64,000 nt of DNA, from the NCBI RefSeq assembly GCF_001544875.2, contig NZ_FCOA02000001.1, positions 434,001-498,000 on the forward strand, given 5' to 3'. Each line of letters starts with the position of its first letter. Positions within the stretch are counted from its first letter, which is position 1. Shown one piece after another: positions 48,823 through 57,767 of this stretch. The stretch comes from Caballeronia hypogeia (GTDB lineage Bacteria > Pseudomonadota > Gammaproteobacteria > Burkholderiales > Burkholderiaceae). The notes beneath the pieces are model-generated. The model did not search any database, had not been told where the DNA came from, and saw nothing but the letters and a program-made list of their open reading frames with translations. A program made the translations under genes and the position numbers.

Positions 48823-48898
48823 TGGTGGCCTGGGACGGAATCGAACCATCGACACGCGGATTTTCAATCCGCTGCTCTACCAACTGAGCTACCGGGCC
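48823..48898 (-). tRNA. tRNA-Phe (GAA), 3' CCA encoded
   Basis: 76 bases fold as a full cloverleaf. Acceptor GGCCCGG / CCAGGCC, D stem GCTC/GAGC, anticodon stem GCGGA/TCCGC with loop TTGAAAA (anticodon GAA), variable GTGTC, T stem GATGG/CCGTC with TTCGATT, then A and CCA. One oddity: position 5 C faces position 68 A, a mismatch in the acceptor stem. All other stems pair. Confidence 0.97.
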
Positions 48899-49002
48899 AA
48901 CGAAGAGGTGAAACTATAGCAGAGACTATCGCGCCTCTCAAGCCCCCTTGCGCATTTTTTCGAAAAAATCGAAAGCACGCTCAGGTCTCGTTCAGGACCG
49001 GT

Positions 49003-49716
49003 TCAGACCTCGTTCTTGTTCCGTCCGAGATCGACGCCCAGTTGTTTGAGCTTGCGATACAGATGCGTGCGCTCGAGCCCCGTCTTCTCCGCGACGCGCG
49101 TCATGCTGCCGTTCTCGCGCGCGAGGTGATATTCGAAGTACGCGCGCTCGAATGCATCGCGAGCGTCGCGCAGCGGGATGTCGAACGAGATGGACGCGGT
49201 CTGTCCGCTCTGTCCCTGCGCCACGCCGCTCGCCCCCGCGTCGCCGGATGCGTTCGGCGCCGAGGCCGTCGGCAACGCGGCCGCGACAGGCACGCCCGAT
49301 GCGCTCGCTGCCGCCGGCGGCTTCGCAGACGTCGCTGCGGGCGGCGCGGCGCTGCCGTGCGCGAGTCCCTGCTCGACGGCCTTCAGCAGCTTCTGCAGCG
49401 CGATCGGCTTCTCGAGAAAGTTGAGCGCGCCGATCTTCGTCGCTTCGACCGCCGTGTCGATGGTCGCGTGACCGGACATCATGATCACCGGCATCGTGAG
49501 CTTGCCCTGCGCGGCCCACTCTTTCAGCAGCGTCACGCCGTCGGTGTCGGGCATCCAGATGTCGAGCAATACGAGATCGGGCATCTGCTGCAAACGGTAG
49601 TCGCGCGCGACCTGCGCGTTCTCCGCCACATCGACGACGTGACCTTCGTCGCTCAGGATCTCGGAGAGCAGTTCCCGGATCCCCATTTCATCGTCTACCA
49701 CCAGGATGGTTGCCAT
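49003..49716 (-). CDS. NtrX-like response regulator lacking the AAA+ domain
   Basis: 237 residues. Receiver domain (residues 1-120: VVDDEMGIREL, phospho-Asp in LVLLDIWMPDTDG, Lys in FLEKPIALQ) joined by an Ala/Pro/Ser-rich linker of about 60 residues to a Fis-type HTH (SMTRVAEKTGLERTHLYRKLKQLGV). The recognition helix is NtrX-like, but the sigma-54-activating AAA+ ATPase is absent. It pairs with the NtrY-like kinase directly upstream (stop and start adjacent), so it cannot activate sigma-54 RNA polymerase in the usual way. Confidence 0.88.
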   Translation of the reverse strand: MATILVVDDEMGIRELLSEILSDEGHVVDVAENAQVARDYRLQQMPDLVLLDIWMPDTDGVTLLKEWAAQGKLTMPVIMMSGHATIDTAVEATKIGALNFLEKPIALQKLLKAVEQGLAHGSAAPPAATSAKPPAAASASGVPVAAALPTASAPNASGDAGASGVAQGQSGQTASISFDIPLRDARDAFERAYFEYHLARENGSMTRVAEKTGLERTHLYRKLKQLGVDLGRNKNEV

Positions 49717-52146
49717 TTAAGCTGCCCTTGTCTGCACTGTTGCTTTTGTCGTTCCGTGATTCGCCGTCGCTGCAGCCCCCGGAGGCGTCGCGCCGGGCGC
49801 CGCGGTATCGTCCGCGAGTTGTAGAAACAGAATCGATATCTGCGCGCCTTCGATCACATCCGCCGCCTTCGAGCGATTGCGTATGTCGATGCGCGCGCCG
49901 TGCTCGTCGACGATCTTCTTCACCGTTGCAAGTCCCAGGCCCGTGCCTTTCGCTTTCGTCGTCACGTAAGGCTCGAAAGCACGTGAAAGTATGCGCGCGG
50001 GAAAGCCCGGGCCGTTGTCCGAAACCGTCAGGCGGACCGCGACTCGCGCGTGCCCCGAAGCATCGGGCTCGCCATATTCTACTGTTCTCGTTTCAAGCAG
50101 CACGCGCGGCTCCGCGACTTCGGCCACCGCGTCCTGCGCGTTCTGCAGCAGGTTGTGGATCACCTGCCGAATTTGCGTCGCGTCGCCGCGTATCACCGGC
50201 AGCTTCGTGAGATCGATCTTGATGGGCGTCTTGCCGTCCTCGATGCCGTACAAGGTCAGCACTTCCGCGACGAGATCGTTCAGTTGCAGGTTGCCGAGCA
50301 CCGCGGGCGGCGTGCGCGCGTATTCGCGGAAATCATCGACCATCTGCTTCATCGCCTGCACCTGATTGACGATGGTCGTCGACGCGCGCTTGAGCACGTC
50401 CGCATCCGGCGGCGCGAGCTTGTCCGCGAGTTTCATCTGCAAACGCTCCGCCGAAAGCTGAATGGGCGTGAGCGGATTCTTGATCTCGTGCGCGAGACGC
50501 CGCGCGACCTCGCCCCACGCGACTGAACGCTGCGCCGAGATGACGTCGGAGATGTCGTCGAACACGACGACGTAGCCCGTCGTTTCGGCATCCTCGGATT
50601 CGCTCTCGGTCACGCCGAGCAACTGCGTGCCGCGCACGAGCAGCGTGAGCGGATCGTTTTCGCCCGGCACCGTGACCGCGACCTGCTGCTGCCAGTGCCC
50701 GCGATCGCCGACCGGATGGCCGCTGCCAACAGCCGCTGCATCGCGCTCCGCGAACGCTTTCCTCACCATCGCGCCGAACTCGGCCAGGACGTCGATCCGG
50801 TCGAGCGGCTGATTGAGCAGCGCGGCGAACGGCTGGCGGAAGATGCGCTCCGCGCCGCGATTCGCGGTGCTCAGGCGGAACTGGCGATCGAACACGAACA
50901 CGCCTGCCGTGAGGTTCGCGAGAATGCTCTCCAGATAGGCCTTCGAGTGCTCCAGCGCAATGCGATTGTTCTCGACCGCCGCGCGCGCCTCGGAGAGCTG
51001 GCGCGTCATCGCGTTGAAGGACTGCGTGAGAAAGCCGAGCTCGTCGCGCGAATTGATCTCGCGTTTGGGCGTGTAGTCGCCTTCGGCCACTTCCTTTGTG
51101 CCCTGCGCAAGCAGGAACAGCGGCCGCGCGAGCTGATTGCCTAGCGCGAGCGCGAGCATCATCGCGATGAACGTGGCCAGGAAGAGCGCGAGCGTCAGCG
51201 TGCCGATATACATCTTGCGCAGGCCCGTGCGCCCGAGCCGTTTTTCCTGATATTCGCGATACGCGCGCTGCACGGCGTCGGCGTTGCGCGCGAGCGCCTG
51301 GCTCACCGGCTGCTCGATCTGCAGGAAGCGGTCGACGTGCTGGAACTCGGTCGTCGTGGTCGGGTCCGGAATCTTGGTGATCACGCGTAATCGCAGCGCC
51401 CCCTTCGGCCCGTTCGATTTCGGATCGCCGTCTATCTCGCCTTCTATTGCGCCGTACGGTCCGTCCTGCGCCTGCTTCAGCATGGTGCTGGTCGGCTCGT
51501 TGGTCGGCAGGAGCGCGTAGTAATTGCCCGATGCCTGCGCGACCGTGCGCAAGCCCGCCACGCGCTGCGAGCCGCTGTTCGATGCGAGATCCTCGCGGTT
51601 GTACTGGTCGCGCGGGCGCTCGAACACGACCGCGTCCTGCACGCCGTACTGATCGCGCAGACGCAGAAGCGCGAGCGTGAGACTCGACGGATCGGCGCTC
51701 GCGAGCTGCTCGCTCATCTGACGGCCGCGATTCTTGAAGTCGGCGAGCGAGTTTTCCAGCATGCCGCGCCCGAGCGTCAGACCCGAGGTGAGCGCGGTTT
51801 CCACGTTCACGTCGAACCACGACTCGATACTGCGCGACACGAACTGATACGAGACCACATAGATGATCGCGCCCGGCACCACGCCGACGAGCGCGAAGAT
51901 GAACGCGAGCTTGGCGAGTAATCGCGTGCCGAAGCGCCCTTGCCTCACCCGCGTCACGATGATGATGATCAGGCTGATGACGATCAGCATGAAAACGACC
52001 GCCACCGCCACGTTCGCCGCGTAGAGCCAGCCGTAATAGCGGTCAAAGAACTCGGTGTTCGCGCTGGCGAGCGCGAGCATCACGAGCAGCAGGACTGCCG
52101 TGAGCGCAACCGTGGTGACCAGCAATCGAACGACGAAACTCTTCAT
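49717..52146 (-). CDS. NtrY-like membrane sensor histidine kinase
   Basis: 809 residues from MKSFVVRLLVTTVALTAV. Several N-terminal membrane helices (about 5-30, 42-65, 80-105), a periplasmic part, another helix near 325-345, HAMP (about 345-400, REINSRDELGFLTQSFN), PAS (about 415-500), HisKA with RRLAHEIKNPLTPIQ (His553) and HATPase_c (LLQNAQDAVAE, DNGPGFP, KGTGLGLATVKKIVDEHGA). The layout is that of NtrY, linked to nitrogen, redox or envelope control. It is encoded within rsmB-DUF4390-ntrY-ntrX. Confidence 0.92.
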   Translation of the reverse strand: MKSFVVRLLVTTVALTAVLLLVMLALASANTEFFDRYYGWLYAANVAVAVVFMLIVISLIIIIVTRVRQGRFGTRLLAKLAFIFALVGVVPGAIIYVVSYQFVSRSIESWFDVNVETALTSGLTLGRGMLENSLADFKNRGRQMSEQLASADPSSLTLALLRLRDQYGVQDAVVFERPRDQYNREDLASNSGSQRVAGLRTVAQASGNYYALLPTNEPTSTMLKQAQDGPYGAIEGEIDGDPKSNGPKGALRLRVITKIPDPTTTTEFQHVDRFLQIEQPVSQALARNADAVQRAYREYQEKRLGRTGLRKMYIGTLTLALFLATFIAMMLALALGNQLARPLFLLAQGTKEVAEGDYTPKREINSRDELGFLTQSFNAMTRQLSEARAAVENNRIALEHSKAYLESILANLTAGVFVFDRQFRLSTANRGAERIFRQPFAALLNQPLDRIDVLAEFGAMVRKAFAERDAAAVGSGHPVGDRGHWQQQVAVTVPGENDPLTLLVRGTQLLGVTESESEDAETTGYVVVFDDISDVISAQRSVAWGEVARRLAHEIKNPLTPIQLSAERLQMKLADKLAPPDADVLKRASTTIVNQVQAMKQMVDDFREYARTPPAVLGNLQLNDLVAEVLTLYGIEDGKTPIKIDLTKLPVIRGDATQIRQVIHNLLQNAQDAVAEVAEPRVLLETRTVEYGEPDASGHARVAVRLTVSDNGPGFPARILSRAFEPYVTTKAKGTGLGLATVKKIVDEHGARIDIRNRSKAADVIEGAQISILFLQLADDTAAPGATPPGAAATANHGTTKATVQTRAA

Positions 52147-52168
52147 GTCGGTGCGACCGCGTCGAAAT

Positions 52169-52765
52169 CTATTTCGCACGCTCTGCCGCCGTAAAAGTAA
52201 AACGCTTCCAGTCCGAGGAAAGGTTCCAGTCGCGGTTATTCACCGCGTCGATCTGGAACGGCTTGGGCATCAGTGCGATATCGAGCTGCATGCGCACCGA
52301 CGCCGTATAGGTTTCTCCGCCACGCACCTGATTCCGGTCGATCACATGCCACGAAGTCACGTGCTTGATGACCGCGAGCGCTTCATTGAGCGATGCGAAA
52401 CGCAATTGCAGCCCGCCCGTCGATACGCGATATTCGTTGGTGAGCGGTTGATAGGAAAGGCGAATGCTCTGCGACACGTTGACCGGCTCTTCGTCGAACC
52501 AGTACCAGCGCGGTCGCGACAGATTGAAGTCGATCGTGAAATAAAGCGGCACGCTGCGGTTCACGGCATCTTCGAGGCTGGTATTGAGGTCGAAGTCGAA
52601 ATGCGCGTCGAGGCTCCAGCCATTGCCGTCCGCCTGAAGGGACGCGCGCTGCACGCCGATCGTCTCGGCGAGCGCCGGATCGGCCGCGGCGAGACTCAAC
52701 CAGAGCGTCAGCGCAGTCCAGACGACGGCCGCGAGCCTCAGCGGAAAAAAGCGTTTGATCGTCAC
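52169..52765 (-). CDS. DUF4390 exported protein
   Basis: 198 residues with a signal peptide (MTIKRFFPLRLAAVVWTALTLWLSLAAADPALA). Mature part contains LDAHFDFDLNTSLEDAVNRSVPLYFTIDF and RPRWYWFDEEP, which match the DUF4390 family, typically encoded between rsmB and ntrY in betaproteobacteria. Role unknown; location suggests a periplasmic factor linked to the NtrYX system (inference). The 5' end overlaps the rsmB stop by 4 bases. Confidence 0.88.
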   Translation of the reverse strand: MTIKRFFPLRLAAVVWTALTLWLSLAAADPALAETIGVQRASLQADGNGWSLDAHFDFDLNTSLEDAVNRSVPLYFTIDFNLSRPRWYWFDEEPVNVSQSIRLSYQPLTNEYRVSTGGLQLRFASLNEALAVIKHVTSWHVIDRNQVRGGETYTASVRMQLDIALMPKPFQIDAVNNRDWNLSSDWKRFTFTAAERAK

Positions 52766-54195
52766 CGTTTCTGAAAGCGCGCGTAGAAGAATCCGTCGTG
52801 GTCCGCGAAGACTCGAACAGCGCCTTGCGCGGCGTCGGGCCCAGAGCCTTCGAGATTTGTACCGTCCGGTGAACCCTGTACCGCACCCGCGCTAGCGCGC
52901 GCCGCTATCGGCAACAATTGGCCCGGCGCGTCCAATCGTACCGCATCTTCATGCGCGGCTCCAAACCAGCGGGCCTGCGACTCGCCCTCCTCGGGGAAGA
53001 TCGAGCACGTCACGTAAAGCAGTTCACCGCCTTTCGCGACGAGCGGCCACAGCGCGCTCAGGATACGCCGCTGCTCCTGCACCAGCGCGTCGATGTCCGA
53101 TGCACGCCGCAGCCAGCGAATGTCCGGATGACGCCGCACGATGCCCGACGCCGAGCACGGCACGTCCGCGAGAATGCGATCGAACGGCGCGCCGTCGAAC
53201 CATTGCGCGGGCTCTCCCGCGTCGCCGGTTCTGATCTGCGCGTCGAGCTTCAGGCGCGTCAGATTCTGTCCGATGCGTGTGGCGCGCTCCGGATCGCTTT
53301 CGAGCGCGATCAGATCGACGTTCGCCAGTTCCAGAATGTGCCCCGTCTTGCCGCCCGGCGCGGCGCACGCGTCGAGCACACGCATGCCGTCGCGCACGTC
53401 GAGCAACTGGGCCGCGAGTTGCGCGCCCGAGTCCTGCACCGAAACCACGCCTTCGTCGAAACCCGGAATGCGCTCGACGGGCATCGGCGTGCACAGGCGC
53501 ACGGCATGCAGGCCCGCCGCGTCCGCTTCGATATGCGCATCTTTCAGCCGCGCGAGATATTCATCGGTGCTCGCATGACGCGCGTTCACGCGCAGCGTCA
53601 GCGGACCTTGCGCGTTGCCCGCATCGAGAATCTGTTCCCAGGCGTCGGGCTGGCCGCGCTTCACTGCGTCGATCCACCATTGCGGGTAATTCCAGCGCGC
53701 GACTTCGTTCTGGCGCATCTCGTCGATGAGCGTGTCGCGCTCGCGCAGGAAGTTGCGCAGCACCGCGTTGACCAGGCCCTTCGCGAACGCGAATTCGCGC
53801 CGCGCGGCGATCGCGCCGACCGCCTGATCGACCACGGTGAACGGCGCGTAGGCCGCGTGCGCTTCGTCGTCGGCGAGCAGGGTGAACGCACACACGAGCA
53901 CGTTGCCCACATGCGGCGGCGGCGCTTTCTTCACGAGCCGGTGCAGCAGCGCATCGGCGAGCGCGAGCCGGCGCATTGCGCGGTACGCGATGTCCTGCAC
54001 CGCGCCGCGCGCCTCCGAATGTTTCGCGGACGCGATCACCGTCTGCAACGCCGCCGGCAGCGCCGCGCCCGCGCGCACCGCGCCCACCGCCTGCGCGGCG
54101 CAATCGAGCGCGAACGCGAGCGAATCGGGCGCGAGACGAAGCGCGCTCAGGCGAGTGTGCGCGGCGTGACGCCGGCGGGAAGGCTGATCGGTCAT
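52762..54195 (-). CDS. rsmB: 16S rRNA m5C967 methyltransferase
   Basis: 477 residues. The N-terminal NusB-like RNA-binding domain (about 20-170) is followed by the methyltransferase domain with DACAAPGGKTGHI (SAM site), ADVPCSASGIVRRHPD and the catalytic-Cys motif YVTCSIFPEEGE. It methylates C967 of 16S rRNA. It has an N-terminal Arg/His-rich lead and a 50-residue insertion before the C-terminal VFADHDGFFYARFQKR. First gene of the rsmB-DUF4390-ntrYX run. Confidence 0.94.
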   Translation of the reverse strand: MTDQPSRRRHAAHTRLSALRLAPDSLAFALDCAAQAVGAVRAGAALPAALQTVIASAKHSEARGAVQDIAYRAMRRLALADALLHRLVKKAPPPHVGNVLVCAFTLLADDEAHAAYAPFTVVDQAVGAIAARREFAFAKGLVNAVLRNFLRERDTLIDEMRQNEVARWNYPQWWIDAVKRGQPDAWEQILDAGNAQGPLTLRVNARHASTDEYLARLKDAHIEADAAGLHAVRLCTPMPVERIPGFDEGVVSVQDSGAQLAAQLLDVRDGMRVLDACAAPGGKTGHILELANVDLIALESDPERATRIGQNLTRLKLDAQIRTGDAGEPAQWFDGAPFDRILADVPCSASGIVRRHPDIRWLRRASDIDALVQEQRRILSALWPLVAKGGELLYVTCSIFPEEGESQARWFGAAHEDAVRLDAPGQLLPIAARASAGAVQGSPDGTNLEGSGPDAAQGAVRVFADHDGFFYARFQKR

Positions 54196-54298
54196 GTCGA
54201 AACGGGAACGGTGAAACGGTCGGGCACACGGCTCGTGTGGACAAGAATTGTAACGTGCGGGGATGGCGCGCCCGGACGGGCGGCCGAAGTGCAGAAAA

Positions 54299-54329
54299 AA
54301 GGCCGTTCCGGCGCAACCGGAACGGCCTT
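54299..54329 (-). terminator. Terminator after htpX
   Basis: Perfect 13-bp stem AAGGCCGTTCCGG / CCGGAACGGCCTT. On the minus strand a T-run (TTTTTT) follows, 23 bases after the htpX stop. Confidence 0.85.
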
Positions 54330-54351
54330 CGTCACAGCGACATCACTTGCT

Positions 54352-55206
54352 TCAGAAGCGGCCCGTGCGCGCCATTTCCATGAGCCGGGCGACGCGCTCC
54401 TCGGTGGCCGGGTGCGTCGAGAACAGATTCGCGATTCCGCCGCCCGAGAGCGGATTCATGATCATCATCTGCGCGGTCGCGGGGTGCGCTTCCGCCGCAG
54501 GGAACGGCACGCCGGTCGCGTACGCGTGAATCTTCTCGAGCGCGCTCGCGAGCGCCTGCGGATCGCCTGAAATCTCCGCGCCGCCTCGGTCGGCTTCGAA
54601 CTCGCGCGCGCGGGAGATCGCCATCTGGATCAGCGCGCCCGCGATCGGTGCGAGAATCGCAACCAGAATGCTCGCGATCGGATTCGACGGGCGGCCTTCG
54701 TCGTCGCGTCCGCCGAAGAACATCGCGAAATTGGCGAGCGCGGAGATCGCGCCGGCCATGGTCGCCGAGATGGTCGAGATCAGAATGTCGCGATGCTTCA
54801 CGTGCGCGAGCTCGTGCGCCATGACACCGCGCATTTCACGCTCGGACAACACGCGCAAAATGCCCGTGGTCGCGGCAACCGCCGCGTGCTCCGGATTGCG
54901 GCCCGTGGCGAACGCGTTCGGCGCGTCTTCGTTGATCAGATAGACGCGCGGCATCGGCAACTGAGCGCGCGTGGCGAGTTCGCGCACCATGCGATAGAAC
55001 TGCGGCGCGGTGGTTTCGTCGACTTCCTGCGCGTTGTACATGCGCAGAACCATCTTGTCCGAGAACCAGTACGAAAAGAAATTCATGCCGAGCGCGACGA
55101 TAAGCGCGAGCATCATGCCCTTCGACCCGCCGATCATTCCGCCGATCACGACAAAGAGGGCCGTGATCGCAGCCATCAGCATCGCGGTTTTGACCCAGTT
55201 GAACAT
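54352..55206 (-). CDS. htpX: Membrane zinc metalloprotease HtpX
   Basis: 284 residues, M48B family. Two N-terminal membrane helices ([23 protein letters not shown]; next segment to about 50), HEXXH as [11 protein letters not shown], two further hydrophobic segments, and third ligand Glu in [17 protein letters not shown]. Together with FtsH it degrades damaged or misassembled inner-membrane proteins under heat or envelope stress. It is monocistronic with its own terminator. Confidence 0.96.
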   Translation of the reverse strand: MFNWVKTAMLMAAITALFVVIGGMIGGSKGMMLALIVALGMNFFSYWFSDKMVLRMYNAQEVDETTAPQFYRMVRELATRAQLPMPRVYLINEDAPNAFATGRNPEHAAVAATTGILRVLSEREMRGVMAHELAHVKHRDILISTISATMAGAISALANFAMFFGGRDDEGRPSNPIASILVAILAPIAGALIQMAISRAREFEADRGGAEISGDPQALASALEKIHAYATGVPFPAAEAHPATAQMMIMNPLSGGGIANLFSTHPATEERVARLMEMARTGRF

Positions 55207-55338
55207 GTCCGGAGCTCCTCTCCCTATGTGCAGTGCGCGAATTGCGCGGTGGTCCCGGCCAACGCAGCCGGAACGACGATTGTAAGCAAAATGTTAGATA
55301 GTGGCATCCGTCAATAATTCAATTGAGCGATGCACAAT

Positions 55339-55986
55339 TTAGCGATGCGCGGTTGCGAGCTTGATGCCCAGCCCGACGAACGCACTGCCGACGCCGCGAT
55401 CGAGCCATTTCTTCACGCCCGACTTGCCGGCGAAACGCTCGGTGACGCTGCCCGCGATCCACGCGACGAAGCCGTTCCAGACCGTGCTCATCGCGATGAA
55501 CACGATGCCGAGCGTGAGAAACGCGAGCGCCTTGTGCTGGCTGTCGGCGGCGACGAACTGCGGGAAGAACGACACGAAGAACAGTACGACCTTCGGATTC
55601 AGCACGTTCGTCACGAAGCCCTGCGCGAAAAGCTGACGCAGCGACTTGGGGGCGGCCTTCTCGCTCGCCTGCGCTTGCCTCGTGGCGTCGGCGTCCTCGT
55701 GCTTTGCGAAGACGAGGCGCACACCCAGATAGATCAGATAAATCGCACCGGCGATCTTGATGACCGTGAATGCCGTCGCCGATGCCGCCAGAATCGCCGT
55801 CAAGCCGAACGCACACGCGAGGGTGTGGACGATGCAGCCCGCCGAGATACCGAGCGCCGACACGATGCCCGCGCCACGCCCCTGCGCGACGCTGCGCCCG
55901 ACGATGTACGCGGTATCGGGACCGGGCGTGACGTTCAAGAGAAAGACGGCGACGAGAAAGAAGGTGAAACCGGTAATGCCGAGCAT
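55339..55986 (-). CDS. LysE/RhtB-family amino-acid exporter
   Basis: 215 residues with six hydrophobic segments. Signature FLLNVTPGPDTAYIVGRSVAQGRGAG near the N-terminus, typical of LysE/RhtB proteins, and QGFVTNVLNPKVVLFFVSFFPQFV later. It exports amino acids or derivatives (homoserine/threonine-type most often); substrate not predicted. A mid-protein loop is charged (HEDADATRQAQASEKAA). A single gene between htpX and fmt. Confidence 0.9.
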   Translation of the reverse strand: MLGITGFTFFLVAVFLLNVTPGPDTAYIVGRSVAQGRGAGIVSALGISAGCIVHTLACAFGLTAILAASATAFTVIKIAGAIYLIYLGVRLVFAKHEDADATRQAQASEKAAPKSLRQLFAQGFVTNVLNPKVVLFFVSFFPQFVAADSQHKALAFLTLGIVFIAMSTVWNGFVAWIAGSVTERFAGKSGVKKWLDRGVGSAFVGLGIKLATAHR

Positions 55987-56054
55987 CGGAAACTCCAGAC
56001 AGGCGGGCGCGTGGGGAAACTATTTATTTTAGCGCCGCGCCTGTGCCGGTGTCC

Positions 56055-57047
56055 TTATGCTTTGGGGACGTTCGCCGCTTCCGGCAGCGCGAAACGCTGG
56101 CCTTTGGCGAGCGATGCGCCCGCGAGGAATTCGCGCACCGGCAGGCGCTTGCCGCCAGGTTTTTGAAGCTGCGTGAGCTTCAGCGCGTCGCGGCCGCACG
56201 TGACAACGATGCCTTCCGGCGAGACCTCCGCGATCACGCCCGGCTCGCCCGCGCCCTCGACCGGCTGCGCGGCCCAAATCTTGATGACGGCGTCGCCGAT
56301 CGTGCCGGACGCGCCGGGAAACGGATCGAACGCGCGAATCTGCCGCGCGAGCTCCACCGCCGGACGCCGCCAGTCGAGCGCCGCTTCGTTCTTGGCGATC
56401 TTCTCGGCGTAGGTCGTGCCTTCTTCCGGCTGCGGCGTGGATGGAAGCGAACCGTCGCGCTCCAGATCGCGCAAGCCCGCGACGATCAGCTCCGCGCCCA
56501 TCTGCGCGAGGCGGTCATGCAAGCTCGCGGTGGTGTCGTCGGGGAGAATCGGTGTGCGGGATTCGCGGATCATCGCACCGGTGTCGAGGCCGACATCCAT
56601 CTGCATCAGCGTGATGCCAGTCTCGGCGTCGCCCGCTTCGATCGCGCGATGAATCGGCGCAGCGCCACGCCAGCGCGGCAACAGCGATGCGTGAATGTTG
56701 ATCGCGCCGCGCGGTGGAATGTCGAGCACTTCCTGCGGCAGGATCAGTCCGTACGCGGCCACGACCATCACGTCGTGCGGCGTCGCTTTCAACAACTCGA
56801 TGGCATCGGCCGCTTCCTGCGGATACTTGCCCGCCCGGCGCAGCGAGGCAGGTTGCGCGACCTGGAGCCCGTGTTCGACGGCAAAGCGCTTGACCGGGCT
56901 CGCGGTGAGCTTCATGCCACGTCCGGCGGGCCGGTCGGGCTGCGTCAGCACGAGCGGCACGGAGAAACCGGCCGCGTGAATCGCCGCGAGCGCGGCTGAA
57001 GCGAATTCCGGCGTACCGGCGAAAACCACCCGCAGCGACTGAGTCAT
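56055..57047 (-). CDS. fmt: Methionyl-tRNA formyltransferase
   Basis: 330 residues. N-terminal formyltransferase fold with [29 protein letters not shown] and the catalytic [20 protein letters not shown] region; the C-terminal OB-fold binds tRNA. It formylates initiator Met-tRNA. Encoded 3 bases after def on the same strand. Confidence 0.97.
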   Translation of the reverse strand: MTQSLRVVFAGTPEFASAALAAIHAAGFSVPLVLTQPDRPAGRGMKLTASPVKRFAVEHGLQVAQPASLRRAGKYPQEAADAIELLKATPHDVMVVAAYGLILPQEVLDIPPRGAINIHASLLPRWRGAAPIHRAIEAGDAETGITLMQMDVGLDTGAMIRESRTPILPDDTTASLHDRLAQMGAELIVAGLRDLERDGSLPSTPQPEEGTTYAEKIAKNEAALDWRRPAVELARQIRAFDPFPGASGTIGDAVIKIWAAQPVEGAGEPGVIAEVSPEGIVVTCGRDALKLTQLQKPGGKRLPVREFLAGASLAKGQRFALPEAANVPKA

Positions 57048-57050
57048 GGG

Positions 57051-57554
57051 TTACAGCGCCTTTTCCAGCTTTTTCATCTTGCCGCGAATGCGCGTCTGCT
57101 TGAGCGTCGAGAGGTATTCGACGAACACGTGTCCCGCCAGGTGATCCATCTCGTGCTGGATGCACACCGCGAGCAGGCCGTCGCAATCCAGCTCGAAGGT
57201 TTCACCCTTCTCATTCAGCGCCTTGACGCGCACCTTGTCCGGGCGCTCGACGAAGTCGTAAATGCCGGGCACCGACAGGCAACCCTCTTCCCATTCCTTC
57301 TTCTGGTCGCTGGTCCACACGAGTTCCGGGTTGATGAAGACCATTAGCTGGTCGTGCGCGTCGGAGACGTCGATCACGATCACGCGCTCGTGCACGTCCA
57401 CCTGCGTCGCAGCGAGGCCGACGCCGGGCGCGGCGTACATCGTCTCGGCCATGTCGGCGACGAGCTTGCGGATGCGGTCATCGACGACGGCGACGGGCTT
57501 GGCCACCTTGTTGAGCCGCTTGTCCGGGTAGTTGAGTATCTTGAGCAGAGCCAT
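57051..57554 (-). CDS. def: Peptide deformylase
   Basis: 167 residues. The three family motifs are complete: [21 protein letters not shown] (metal-binding Cys) and [12 protein letters not shown] (HEMDH metal site). It removes N-formyl groups from nascent proteins. First gene of def-fmt, divergent from dprA. Confidence 0.97.
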   Translation of the reverse strand: MALLKILNYPDKRLNKVAKPVAVVDDRIRKLVADMAETMYAAPGVGLAATQVDVHERVIVIDVSDAHDQLMVFINPELVWTSDQKKEWEEGCLSVPGIYDFVERPDKVRVKALNEKGETFELDCDGLLAVCIQHEMDHLAGHVFVEYLSTLKQTRIRGKMKKLEKAL

Positions 57555-57767
57555 GATTCGGATTGTCTACGCGCGCCGCGACGCGTGTAAATCGGCCATT
57601 CGGCCAGGTTGCGGGTGAGTGGCGGCATTGCCGAAGATATGCGGGTGAATCCAGGGGATTCAACGCCGCCGGCAAGCGGCCAGAACGGCGTCGCTTCAAG
57701 GCGCTTCAGGTCGCAAGACCCAAGGCCGGCGACGTTTCTTTATCTGTTCCGGATCAAAAATCTTAAC

